Positions 1 to 7,831 of a DNA stretch of 54,040 bases are shown one piece after another (within the stretch, counting starts at the first letter, position 1; every line of letters starts with the position of its first letter). A program made the translations under genes and the position numbers. Where the stretch lies: assembly GCA_903847405.1 (NCBI GenBank), contig CAINDP010000170.1:1-54040 (forward strand), given 5' to 3'. Origin of the DNA: an uncultured Myxococcales bacterium. GTDB lineage: Bacteria > Myxococcota_A > UBA9042 > DTJE01. Below the pieces are notes generated by a model. The model worked only from the letters and a program-made list of their open reading frames with translations, had not been told where the DNA came from and ran no database searches.

Positions 1-189
1 CAGCAACGCGGCCTTGGCGTCCGCGACCGGATCCGCCACCAGGGCATCCGCATACCGTTCGAGGACGAGGTCGACCCCCTGCCGGACCAGCTCGGCGACC
101 GCCAGACGGGTCCGCAGGTGGACCTGCTTCAGGTGCGAGTCCTGCTCGGGGGTCAGATACACTGTGGTGGCAACCTTCCGTCCGCCCAC
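1..189 (-). CDS. Ribbon-helix-helix-like DNA-binding protein (3' end off window)
   Basis: Open frame running off the left edge, so only the first 63 residues are seen. It starts with GTG at 189, with GGAGG six bases upstream. The N-terminus reads VGGRKVATTVYLTPEQ followed by two amphipathic helices (HLKQVHLRTRLAVAEL, RQGVDLVLERY). A short beta strand followed by two helices is the pattern of CopG/MetJ ribbon-helix-helix repressors, which dimerise to bind operator DNA. The gene lies 57 bases downstream of the FG-GAP-like gene on the same strand and may be co-transcribed with it. The missing C-terminus prevents a firmer call; an antitoxin role is possible, but no toxin partner is visible in the window. 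Confidence 0.72.
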   Translation of the reverse strand, partial: MGGRKVATTVYLTPEQDSHLKQVHLRTRLAVAELVRQGVDLVLERYADALVADPVADAKAALL

Positions 190-246
190 GTCAACCCTCC
201 GGTGGCCCGCGCGAGGGGGCCAGTGTGCCCCAAGGGGAAATCGAAG

Positions 247-1719
247 TCAAACGCCCCCCCGGACGATCAAACGCGAGGGTCCGGCCGCCGGTTCCAGCCA
301 CGAAATCACCTGTCGGGCCAGCCGCAGGACCCCGTCGATCGGCAGGAGGATCGGTGACAGGACCGGGAAGGCCGCCAGGGCGTCCCAGCGTTCGGCGGCG
401 GCGCCCGGACCGAGGGTGTCGGCCAGGGCCCGGTCGGCCGGAAGCGCGGCGGACAGGGACAGGATCACCGCGACCAGCCAGGCCCGCGGCGACACCAGCG
501 CCAGGTCGTTCGCGGCGCGCTCGCGCAGGCCCAGGGCCGCCATCGGCAGGCCGACGGCGTTCAGGCCCAGGGCGGCCAGGAGGCGTTCCGGGACCTTCCA
601 CGGGGCCGGGCCGACGTCGTTCGCGGCAGCCAGGGCCCGCCGGCAGGCCGTTTCCAGATCCAGGAGCCGTCGGCGCACCTCCATGTCGGCCTCGGCGGGC
701 ACGTCCAGCGGCTGGCACGAGGCCTGGGCCGCAACGTCCCCCCCTTCGGACGCAGGTCCCGCACCGGCGAGGATCTCCCGCCAGCCGTCCCCGAAGTCCG
801 CGACCACGCGAAGGTCCCAGCCCGACCCGACGCCGGCCAGCCGGGCCCGCTCGAACACGCCCGCCAGGGGCATCCCCCGGGCCAGGGCCTCGAAGCGGAA
901 CACGCCCCGGACCGCACCGTCGGGCCCGTCCTCGTCCAGGGGAACGCCATCGAAGATGCTGGTGCCGACCCCCGACAACTTCTCGCCCGACGAGATCAGC
1001 TTTTCGGCCTTCATCGCCGGGAACGCCCACACGTCGCGGGCCGCGATACGCCGGCCGCCGGGCAGTCGCTGATCGTAGGTGTACAGCAGGTCCAGGCTCC
1101 CGTCGCCGTTCACGTCCTGAAGGAGGGTCGAAAGGGCCCGGGCCTCGCGACCGACATACCAGGCGAACGCCGGATGATCGCCTGCGGCCGGCACGGGGCC
1201 GGGAAAGACGAGGGCGCCGTGGAGGGTGCCGGAGGCCACGCCCGCGTCCTCGGACGTCAGTTCGATCAGGACCACCAGGTTGCGGGCCAGGTGGCCCGTG
1301 ACCGCTCCGACGACGGCGCGGCGCAGCAGGACCACGCGGGTGGGACGCCAGGCAAAGTCGCCGCACCGGACGTCCCGGATGCCTTCCAGGGGGCACCTGC
1401 GCCCGTCGCTGAACCCGTCCGCGGGGAACACGAACCCGCGCGGGACCATGCCGGGCTCGCCGACGCGGATCTTCAGGACGCGCCCCGCGATCAGGGCGGC
1501 CTCGGCGGCGGTCAGGGACCGGGCCTCGGGCGCCGGGGGCGGCGGGACCGGGAGGGGGGCATCCTGGCCCGCCGCCGCCATCGGCAACAGCAGGACCAGC
1601 AGGGAGATCAACTGGATCGTCCCGAGTCGGCTTCGGCTCCGGCGAGAGTTTCCTGCGGAAACCCATCGCCTGCGCCTGCGCGCTCGGGAGGAGCAGGGGA
1701 TCGGGGCCACGCGCGTCAT
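247..1719 (-). CDS. Secreted protein with FG-GAP/EF-hand-like repeat
   Basis: 490 residues starting at ATG 1719, which overlaps the stop of the upstream lipoprotein gene (TGATG), so translation is probably coupled. Residues about 1-32 are an unusual Arg/Ser-rich stretch encoded by a dispersed palindromic repeat. A hydrophobic signal segment (LISLLVLLLPMAAAG) follows, then a mature domain containing DVNGDGSLDLLYTYD, a calcium-binding-like loop typical of FG-GAP propeller repeats. A second hydrophobic segment lies near the C-terminus (WLVAVILSLSAALPA). An in-frame TTG just before the signal segment is an alternative start that would skip the repeat-encoded tail. Probably an exported or envelope protein; the specific function is unknown. 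Confidence 0.75.
   Translation of the reverse strand: MTRVAPIPCSSRARRRRRWVSAGNSRRSRSRLGTIQLISLLVLLLPMAAAGQDAPLPVPPPPAPEARSLTAAEAALIAGRVLKIRVGEPGMVPRGFVFPADGFSDGRRCPLEGIRDVRCGDFAWRPTRVVLLRRAVVGAVTGHLARNLVVLIELTSEDAGVASGTLHGALVFPGPVPAAGDHPAFAWYVGREARALSTLLQDVNGDGSLDLLYTYDQRLPGGRRIAARDVWAFPAMKAEKLISSGEKLSGVGTSIFDGVPLDEDGPDGAVRGVFRFEALARGMPLAGVFERARLAGVGSGWDLRVVADFGDGWREILAGAGPASEGGDVAAQASCQPLDVPAEADMEVRRRLLDLETACRRALAAANDVGPAPWKVPERLLAALGLNAVGLPMAALGLRERAANDLALVSPRAWLVAVILSLSAALPADRALADTLGPGAAAERWDALAAFPVLSPILLPIDGVLRLARQVISWLEPAAGPSRLIVRGGV
1614..1688 (-). repeat. Palindromic repeat element, copy 1
   Basis: A 75-base element that matches 10463-10537 at 68 of 75 positions, counted by hand. Read on the minus strand it begins CCCGAGC, contains the hairpin GGCGA-TGG-GTTTCC-GCA-GGAAAC-TC-TCGCC and closes with CTCGGG, so three nested arms can pair. 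It lies wholly inside the 5' coding part of the FG-GAP-like gene, where it encodes an Arg-rich stretch ahead of the signal segment. Confidence 0.85.
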
Positions 1720-3659
1720 TCGCCGGCCTCCACCGCATCGCGATAGAGGACCAGCGTGCCGTCGGGCCCGACGAGGGCCGCGAAGGTGCCATCCGGAGCC
1801 CCGCCCACGGCGCGGAACACCCGCAGGGTCCCCGGATCCAGGGGGGACCATGCCTGGACGGACGTCCGGCGCAGGACCGTGCCCGCCCAGCCGACCGCCA
1901 GGGTGGAGCCGGCCGTACGGCCCAGGCCATAGAGGAAGGTCGCGGGCTGTTCGAAGACGCGGGTGCAGCCGGACGGGACGCATTCCAGGACCAGCCCGTT
2001 GTCCCCCGCCACGACGACCCCGGCCCCCAGGGGCAGCAGGTCCCGCAGGTCCGAGGAGGTCCCGGTGGACAGGGCGCGGAAGCCCTGGCCCTCGTCCACT
2101 TCCAGGCGGCCCTGGTCGCCGGCGATCCAGACGCGGCCACCCTCCATGCACACCGCGCGCAGGGGCAGGACCCGACTGGCGCCGGCGGTCAGGACGCCCG
2201 CGACCAGGTCGAACACGGTGCCCTTCGCCCCGACGGCCACGGTGCCCTCGGACGAGGACCAGACGTCCGTCAGATCCTCGTCGGTGGTCGGGGGAACCAG
2301 GACCGGAAGGGCGCCCGACAGGTCGGCCAGCGCGCCGCCGTCCCCGACGGCCCAGGGCAGGGACACGCTGTTGAAGGCCCCGCCGGAGGCCAGGCGCACG
2401 GCCCCCAGGCGGCCGGCGGCCCCGCGCAGGACCAGGCCGTCGGCGCCCACGATCGCCAGGGAACCGTCGTCCGAAACCGCGACGCCGCGGAGGTCTGCAG
2501 TGACCCCCAGGGAGCGGTCGTACCAGGCGTCTTCCCGCAGTTCGAGGGCCGCGGATCCCAGGCCGGCCGCCGCCAGGAGGGTCGTTCCGGCCGCCGCGGT
2601 CCGCGCCGCCACCCCGCGAAGATCCGCCCGGGAGTTGTAGGGGCCGGCCACCGTCATCACGGACCAGCGCTGGCCATCGTAGTGAAGGACCACGCCCTGG
2701 TCCCCCACGGCCGTGATGTCGTCCGACCCCGCGCCCCAGACGGCGTACAGGTCGCGCCCGGGGTCCGACGGGTCGTTCGTGACCTGGAGGTGCCAGTTCA
2801 GGCCGTCGTACAGGGCGATGCTGCCGCCGCTGCCCACGGCCGCCATCCGTCCGTCGGAGGCCCGCCAGAGGGCCCGCAAGGTCGTCACGGGTCCCGAGAT
2901 CTGCGATCGGACCCAGGCCGTCTGGCCACGTTCGATCAAGGTGCCGTAGGCGCCCACGGCCCGGACGCCGCCCGCGCCCGAGGCCGACACGCCGAAGAGG
3001 TCATACGTGATCCCGGTGGACTCCGTCGTGAACGCGCCCTCCAGGAACCGCAGCACCAGGCCGCCCTTGCCGACGGCGTACGCCTCGACGGCCGACAACG
3101 CGGACACGCCGTACAGGTCGATCCCGTCGGGCTCCCGCAGGACGGCCCAGCCTTCCTCGGGGGTGTGCCGCAGCACGATCCCGCCCGCACCCACCACGAA
3201 CACCGTGTCGCCGTCGCCGGACACGCCGTGGAGGTCCGCGTCGGTCGGCGGGGGCGGGAAGATCGGCAGGAACGCGTCGCCGTCGCTGCGCAGGACCAGG
3301 CCCTTCGCGCCCACCGCCCAGGCGGACCCGTCGGCGGCGGACCACATGGCGTACACGTCGCCCACGGCGGAAAGGTCGATCCGCTGGAACGTGGGGCCGG
3401 GGACGCCCGGGTCGGGAATCGCATCGGGCGGCGCGTCGACCGGAAGGTCGCCGGACGTCGTGTCGTCGTCCGGCAGCGCGTCGGCCGGGTCGGGGGTGTC
3501 CAGGGCGTCCCGAGCGTCGGCGATGTCCGGCGTGTCGAGGCGCGCGTCGGCATCCACCGAGTCGGGGACGTCCACCGGCCCGACGTCTCCCCCCCCTGCG
3601 CCGCCGCAGGCGGTCACGAGGAGGAGGATGAGGACGGCAACGGGAAGCCTGGCGATCAC
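1716..3659 (-). CDS. Lipoprotein with beta-propeller-like repeats
   Basis: 647 residues from GTG 3659, with GAGGGG six bases upstream. The N-terminus is a lipoprotein signal with lipobox VTAC (Cys18). A glycine run and an Asp/Pro/Ala-rich linker (about 20-100) follow, and probably space the protein from the membrane. The rest is about thirteen repeats of roughly 40 residues with the pattern L-x-G-V ... AVG-x-x-G-x-V-L ... W, resembling Ycf48/BNR-type propeller blades. It is probably a surface or periplasmic lipoprotein with one or two propellers, perhaps for protein binding; no catalytic motif is visible. First gene of an operon with the downstream FG-GAP-like gene. The promoter at 3686-3714 places the start well. 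Confidence 0.82.
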   Translation of the reverse strand: MIARLPVAVLILLLVTACGGAGGGDVGPVDVPDSVDADARLDTPDIADARDALDTPDPADALPDDDTTSGDLPVDAPPDAIPDPGVPGPTFQRIDLSAVGDVYAMWSAADGSAWAVGAKGLVLRSDGDAFLPIFPPPPTDADLHGVSGDGDTVFVVGAGGIVLRHTPEEGWAVLREPDGIDLYGVSALSAVEAYAVGKGGLVLRFLEGAFTTESTGITYDLFGVSASGAGGVRAVGAYGTLIERGQTAWVRSQISGPVTTLRALWRASDGRMAAVGSGGSIALYDGLNWHLQVTNDPSDPGRDLYAVWGAGSDDITAVGDQGVVLHYDGQRWSVMTVAGPYNSRADLRGVAARTAAAGTTLLAAAGLGSAALELREDAWYDRSLGVTADLRGVAVSDDGSLAIVGADGLVLRGAAGRLGAVRLASGGAFNSVSLPWAVGDGGALADLSGALPVLVPPTTDEDLTDVWSSSEGTVAVGAKGTVFDLVAGVLTAGASRVLPLRAVCMEGGRVWIAGDQGRLEVDEGQGFRALSTGTSSDLRDLLPLGAGVVVAGDNGLVLECVPSGCTRVFEQPATFLYGLGRTAGSTLAVGWAGTVLRRTSVQAWSPLDPGTLRVFRAVGGAPDGTFAALVGPDGTLVLYRDAVEAGE

Positions 3660-3685
3660 GACACACCCCTCGAACGAACCCCTGC

Positions 3686-3714
3686 ATTCTAGGTCGGGCA
3701 TCCCCGTGAGTCTA
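3686..3714 (-). promoter_or_regulatory. Promoter of the propeller lipoprotein operon
   Basis: On the minus strand, -35 TAGACT (3714-3709) and -10 TAGAAT (3691-3686) are separated by 17 bases. It abuts the divergent promoter at 3715-3743, so the two -35 boxes touch. Confidence 0.6.
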
Positions 3715-3743
3715 TTGATCGCCCGCCGGACCACGGCTAGACT
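3715..3743 (+). promoter_or_regulatory. Promoter of the MFS transporter gene
   Basis: -35 TTGATC (3715-3720), a 17-base spacer and -10 TAGACT (3738-3743), about 33 bases before the ATG at 3776. Confidence 0.62.
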
Positions 3744-3775
3744 CCTTCGCGCGTTTCCCCATTGAAAGGTGTGTC

Positions 3776-5173
3776 ATGGTCGATGCCGTCCGGAAGTCCC
3801 TGCGCGATTCGAAGGCGGCGCGCTGGACCGCGATGCTCCTGGTGTCCTTCGCGATGCTCTGCGGCTACTTCGTGGCCGACGTGGCCTCGCCGCTGAAGCC
3901 GTTCATCGAGCAGCAACTGCACTGGACCAGTTCCGACTACGGGTTCTTCACCAGCGCCTATGGCTGGTTCAACGTGTTCCTGGGCATGCTGGTCCTGGGC
4001 GGCATCATCCTGGATCGGTGGGGCGCCCGCTTCGCCGGGATCCTGGCCTCGGTCACGATGCTGGTGGGCTGCGGCCTGAAGTGGTGGGCGATGAACACCC
4101 ACACGCTGGACGGCCAGACGTGGCTGGGCGTCAACGCGCAGGTCATGGCGGCCTCGCTGGGCTACGCGACCTTCGGCATGGGCCTCGAACTGATCGGCAT
4201 CACCGCCACCAAGGTCATCGTCCGGTGGTTCAAGGGCTACGAGGTCGCGCTGGCCATGGGCCTGCAGGTCGCCGTCGCCCGCATCGGGACGGGCCTCGCG
4301 CTGGGCAGCAGCGCCCCCATCGCCAAGGCGTTCAAGGTTTCGACGCCCATCCTGGTCGGCACCCTGGCGCTGGCGGTGGGCCTGATCGCCTACCTGGCCT
4401 ACTGCGTGATGGACCGCCGGCTGGACGCCTCGGAACCCGACAAGGGCCCGGCCAACCCCGACGAGGCGTTCCGCCTTTCGGACATCGGCTCCATCCTGGC
4501 GAACCGCGGCTTCTGGTACATCGCCATCCTGTGCGCCCTGTTCTATTCCGCGGTGTTCCCGTTCCTGAAGTACGCGCCCGACCTCATGGTGCAGAAGTTC
4601 GGCGTGGACGAGGGCCTGTCGGGCCTCATCCCGGCGATGCTGCCCTTCGGCACGATGCTGCTGACGCCCGTCTTCGGCCGCTACTACGACGAAAAGGGCA
4701 AGGGCGCCAGCATCATGATCCTCGGGTCGGCCCTGATCATGGCGTCGCACCTCCTGTTCACCGTCCCGCTGTTCAACCACTGGCTGGTGGCGCTGTTCGC
4801 GGTGCTGCTGCTGGGCGTCGGCTTCTCGCTGGTCCCCTCGGCCATGTGGCCCTCGGTGCCCAAGCTGATCCCCGAACGGCAACTGGGCACGGCCTACTCG
4901 CTGATCTTCTACCTCCAGAACCTGATCGCCCTGATGGGCGCCCCGTACCTCATCGGCTGGGTCCTGGACGCGTACTGCGTCACGGGCCGGACGGTGTCGC
5001 AGCAGGAGGTCGACGGCGTCCTGCAGAACGTGACCAGCGTCCAGTACGACTACACGCTCCCCATGATCATCTTCTTCGGCTTCGGGGTGCTGGCCATGAT
5101 CTTCGCGCTGCTGTTGAAGGCCGAGGACCGCCGGAGGAAGTACGGGCTCGAGGAGCCCTGCCACGTCCGCTAG
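3776..5173 (+). CDS. MFS transporter
   Basis: 465 residues from ATG 3776, with AAAGG seven bases upstream. About twelve hydrophobic segments are seen, with the MFS signature in the first cytoplasmic loop (GGIILDRWGARFAG, about 80-93) and a long hydrophilic central loop near 220-240 (DRRLDASEPDKGPANPDEAF) between the two halves. Length and layout are typical of major facilitator superfamily secondary transporters in the inner membrane. The substrate cannot be told from sequence; the closest resemblance is to organic-anion or sugar-phosphate-type carriers, weakly. It is transcribed alone from its own promoter, divergent from the lipoprotein operon. Confidence 0.88.
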   Translation: MVDAVRKSLRDSKAARWTAMLLVSFAMLCGYFVADVASPLKPFIEQQLHWTSSDYGFFTSAYGWFNVFLGMLVLGGIILDRWGARFAGILASVTMLVGCGLKWWAMNTHTLDGQTWLGVNAQVMAASLGYATFGMGLELIGITATKVIVRWFKGYEVALAMGLQVAVARIGTGLALGSSAPIAKAFKVSTPILVGTLALAVGLIAYLAYCVMDRRLDASEPDKGPANPDEAFRLSDIGSILANRGFWYIAILCALFYSAVFPFLKYAPDLMVQKFGVDEGLSGLIPAMLPFGTMLLTPVFGRYYDEKGKGASIMILGSALIMASHLLFTVPLFNHWLVALFAVLLLGVGFSLVPSAMWPSVPKLIPERQLGTAYSLIFYLQNLIALMGAPYLIGWVLDAYCVTGRTVSQQEVDGVLQNVTSVQYDYTLPMIIFFGFGVLAMIFALLLKAEDRRRKYGLEEPCHVR

Positions 5174-5238
5174 ACTCCAGCCTTCGTCCCCGTACCCGTC
5201 CCCGTGACCGCCGTCCCCTCTTTCCGTCCACGTCCACC

Positions 5239-5422
5239 AGGAAAATGGGGACAGGAAAATGGGGACAGACACCATTTTTCGCAAACCCCTGTTCTGACAG
5301 GCAACCTCTGACGCATGAACTATCGGAGGATCTCCTCTTCGTCACACACGGTTTTCGCAAGTCCCTGTCCACCGGCCCGCGGCCGGCGCCCGAGAAATCG
5401 GTGTCTGTCCCCATTTTCCTGT
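5239..5422. repeat. Inverted-repeat element (MITE-like)
   Basis: A 23-base perfect inverted repeat bounds this segment: left arm 5251-5273 (core ATGGGGACAGACACC) and right arm 5400-5422 (core GGTGTCTGTCCCCAT). The left arm is preceded by a partial direct copy of itself at 5239-5253. Inside are two near-identical direct repeats, TTTTCGCAAACCCCTGT (5275-5291) and TTTTCGCAAGTCCCTGT (5352-5368). It encodes nothing convincing. The GGGGACAGACACC-type arm is familiar from repeats mobilised by REP-associated (IS200-like) tyrosine transposases, but no transposase is present here. Confidence 0.7.
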
Positions 5423-5425
5423 GGC

Positions 5426-5454
5426 TTGACTACTGAACATCCGTTTAGTATTCT
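5426..5454 (+). promoter_or_regulatory. SOS promoter of imuA-imuB-dnaE2
   Basis: -35 TTGACT (5426-5431), a 17-base spacer and -10 TATTCT (5449-5454). The -35 begins four bases after the inverted-repeat element ends. The LexA-like operator fills the spacer exactly. Confidence 0.78.
5433..5448 (-). promoter_or_regulatory. LexA operator (deltaproteobacterial type)
   Basis: Read on the minus strand, the site is CTAAACGGATGTTCAG. It matches the Myxococcus xanthus LexA consensus CTRHAMRYBYGTTCAGS at 14 of 17 positions, including the whole GTTCAG half. It occupies the spacer of the imuA promoter, the expected place for a repressor of an SOS mutagenesis cassette. Confidence 0.75.
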
Positions 5455-5482
5455 GGGAACGGGAAGGGATTCGAGGCGGGAC

Positions 5483-6301
5483 GTGGGGACGCGGGAAGGC
5501 ATGGCGAGGGCGCTGCAGGACCTGCCGTCGGGCATGGTCCGCTGGGCCTCCGCACCCCGCGAGTCGCTGCCCCGCCGGACGACGGGCGTGACGGTCCTGG
5601 ACACGTTGCTGGGAGGCGGGTGGCCCCGGGGGCGGATGGCGGTCCTGCGGGCCGCGGCGCCCGGGGCGGCCGGCCGGACGACCCTGGCGACGGCGGCCGT
5701 GGCCGCCACCACGGCGGAAGGCCGCACGGCGGCGTGGATCGACGGGGACGCCTCGCTGGACCCGGCGTCCCTGGCCGCCGCCGGGGCCGACCTGTCGCGG
5801 ATCCTGTGGGTCCGGGGTCCCCTGTCCCTGGAATCGACCCTCGCCGCGGCCGAGGAGGTGCTGGCGGCCGGGGATTTCGCCGTGACGGTGGTCCGGCCGC
5901 CCGAGGGATCGGCGCGGGGCGGGGCCACGGCAGGCTGGGTGCGCCTGGCCCGGGGGGCGGAACGGGCCCGGGTCGTCCTGCTGGTCCTGGACCGGGGCGG
6001 GACTGCCGCCGCCGCAGGGGGGATCCTGGTCCGCGTGGGCACCCTGCAAGGCCGATGGGCGGGTCTTCCGGGACCCGGCAGCCTCCTGGTGGGGGCCGAG
6101 GTCCCGGTGGAAGCCGACGAGGGGGCCGCGGACCTCCGCCTGTCCGTCGCCGAAACCCTCGACGGCGGCGGGCCGCCCCCCGCCCCGGCGCGGGACGAAC
6201 GCCCCGCCGTGCCCCGGCCGTCGGCACGCCCGGTCGGGGTGGCCCGCCCCTGGTGGGCCGGCGTCCGGGGGGCCGGCAGCGCGCTGGAGTTTTCCCCATG
6301 A
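5483..6301 (+). CDS. imuA: ImuA, RecA-like mutasome subunit
   Basis: 272 residues from GTG 5483 (GAGG six bases upstream); ATG 5501 is an alternative. The start lies about 22 bases after the predicted transcription start. The protein has a RecA/SulA-like fold pattern: GVTVLDTLLGGGWPRGRMAVL, then a degenerate P-loop in which the expected GKT reads AAGRTT, then AAWIDGDASLDP. ImuA is the RecA-related accessory protein that joins ImuB and DnaE2 in damage-induced translesion synthesis. The Pro-rich C-terminus is typical of these high-GC proteins. The stop overlaps the start of imuB (ATGA), so the two are translationally coupled. Confidence 0.85.
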   Translation: MGTREGMARALQDLPSGMVRWASAPRESLPRRTTGVTVLDTLLGGGWPRGRMAVLRAAAPGAAGRTTLATAAVAATTAEGRTAAWIDGDASLDPASLAAAGADLSRILWVRGPLSLESTLAAAEEVLAAGDFAVTVVRPPEGSARGGATAGWVRLARGAERARVVLLVLDRGGTAAAAGGILVRVGTLQGRWAGLPGPGSLLVGAEVPVEADEGAADLRLSVAETLDGGGPPPAPARDERPAVPRPSARPVGVARPWWAGVRGAGSALEFSP

Positions 6302-7830
6302 AACCCGCCAACAACCGGCGCACGATCCCCCGTGAATACGCCTGCGCCCTGGCCACGGCGCTGCCGCTCCAGGCCCTGCTGCGGTCCCAGCCGGACCTGG
6401 CCGGCCAGCCCTTGGCCGTGGTGGCCGGGGAAGGAACGCGGGCGATCCTGGCCCACGCCTCCCGGGCCGCCCGGGCCCTGGGCGCGGTCCCCGGGATGAC
6501 CCCCTCCCAGGCGCGGTCCGTGGCCCCCGGGGTGCTCCTGCGACCCGTGGCCCCACCGGTGATCGCGGCCGCCCGGCAGGCCCTGGTGGACGCCGCCCTC
6601 GCCTTTTCGCCCGAGGTCGACGCCTGCGACGCCGATGCGGTCGTGCTGGACGTCCGGGGGACGCGGGGCCGGTACCCCACGCCCGAGGCCCTGGGATGCG
6701 CCCTGGAAGCCGCCTGCGCCCGGGCGGGCCTGCGGGTCCGGGTGGGGATCGCCCGGGGACCGCGCCTGGCCCGCATCGCGGCCCGGGCCCGGGCAGGCGT
6801 CACGGTCCTGCCCCCCGGCGACGAGGCTGCGGCCCTGGCGGACCTGCCGATCGACGCCCTGGACCTTTCCCCCGCCCTGGCCGACACCCTCGGCCACCTG
6901 GGCCTCCGGACCGTCGGCGACCTCGCCCGCATCGACCCCCGGGGCCTGGGGATCCGCCTGGGTCCGGAAGGGATGGACCGGCACCGCCTGGCCCGGGGGA
7001 TCGACGAGTCGGTGATCACGCCGCTGCCCCCTTCCGAGTCGTTCGAGGAGGCCGTCGCCCTGGAATGGACCCTGGACCGTCTGGACTCCCTGGTGTTCCT
7101 GCTGTCTGCCGCCCTGGACCGGCTGTCCGCCCGCCTGGAGGGGCGGGGGATGGCGCCCGCGGCACTGCGCCTGGACCTGGACCTGGATCCGGAAGGCACC
7201 CACACGGTCCCGGTGCGGCCGCCGGCCCCGACGACAGACCTCCGGTCCCTGCTGGCCCTCATCCGGCTGGCCCTGGAGGCCGACCCGCCACCGGGGCCGA
7301 TCCGGGGGTTCACCCTGCGGGCCGAGGGCGGACGGGTCGCCGGCGGGCAGGGACACCTGTTCGGCCCCCCGGTTCCACCACCGTCGCGCCTGGCCCTGCT
7401 GATGGGCCGCCTGGGCGCCCTGGCCGGCCCCGACGGCGTCGGTGCACCCGTGGTCCTGGACGACGCCGGCTCCGACTCCGCCTCCCTGGCCCCCTTCGCG
7501 CCCCGGGCCCTCCCCGAGACCCGATCCCCCGTCCCCCCGGCACCGGGAAGGGCGGGCCCGGCGGCGCCCCCTCTCGCCCTGCGGCGCCTGCGCCCCCCGC
7601 TGGAGGTCGCGGTGCGGCTGCGGGCGGGACGTCCGGCCGAAGTCCAGGGCAGCGGCCCGGCCGGTCCCGTGGCCCGGGCCGCGGGACCCTGGTTCGCCGA
7701 GGTCCGGTGGTGGGCCGAACGGCCCGAGGCGGGGGCCTGCTGGGACGTGGAGGTCACGGGCAGGGGCCTGTACCGGCTCTGGCAGGATCTGCGCTCGGGC
7801 CGGTGGTTCGTGGACGGGCAGTACGACTGA
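6298..7830 (+). CDS. imuB: ImuB, Y-family polymerase-like mutasome subunit
   Basis: 510 residues. The N-terminus (ACALATALPLQALLRSQPDL) matches the palm start of Y-family polymerases but lacks the acidic residues that bind metal, as is usual for ImuB. Residues about 160-250 contain helix-hairpin-helix-like segments (LADTLGHLGLRTVGDLARID), followed by a little-finger region around EWTLDRLDSLVFLLSAALDRL. The C-terminal part contains GPWFAEVRWW and ends YRLWQDLRSGRWFVDGQYD, the signature tail of ImuB. Its known role is as an adaptor that links the beta clamp, ImuA and DnaE2. Start ATG 6298 overlaps imuA, and dnaE2 follows after one base. Confidence 0.92.
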   Translation: MKPANNRRTIPREYACALATALPLQALLRSQPDLAGQPLAVVAGEGTRAILAHASRAARALGAVPGMTPSQARSVAPGVLLRPVAPPVIAAARQALVDAALAFSPEVDACDADAVVLDVRGTRGRYPTPEALGCALEAACARAGLRVRVGIARGPRLARIAARARAGVTVLPPGDEAAALADLPIDALDLSPALADTLGHLGLRTVGDLARIDPRGLGIRLGPEGMDRHRLARGIDESVITPLPPSESFEEAVALEWTLDRLDSLVFLLSAALDRLSARLEGRGMAPAALRLDLDLDPEGTHTVPVRPPAPTTDLRSLLALIRLALEADPPPGPIRGFTLRAEGGRVAGGQGHLFGPPVPPPSRLALLMGRLGALAGPDGVGAPVVLDDAGSDSASLAPFAPRALPETRSPVPPAPGRAGPAAPPLALRRLRPPLEVAVRLRAGRPAEVQGSGPAGPVARAAGPWFAEVRWWAERPEAGACWDVEVTGRGLYRLWQDLRSGRWFVDGQYD

Positions 7831-7831
7831 C

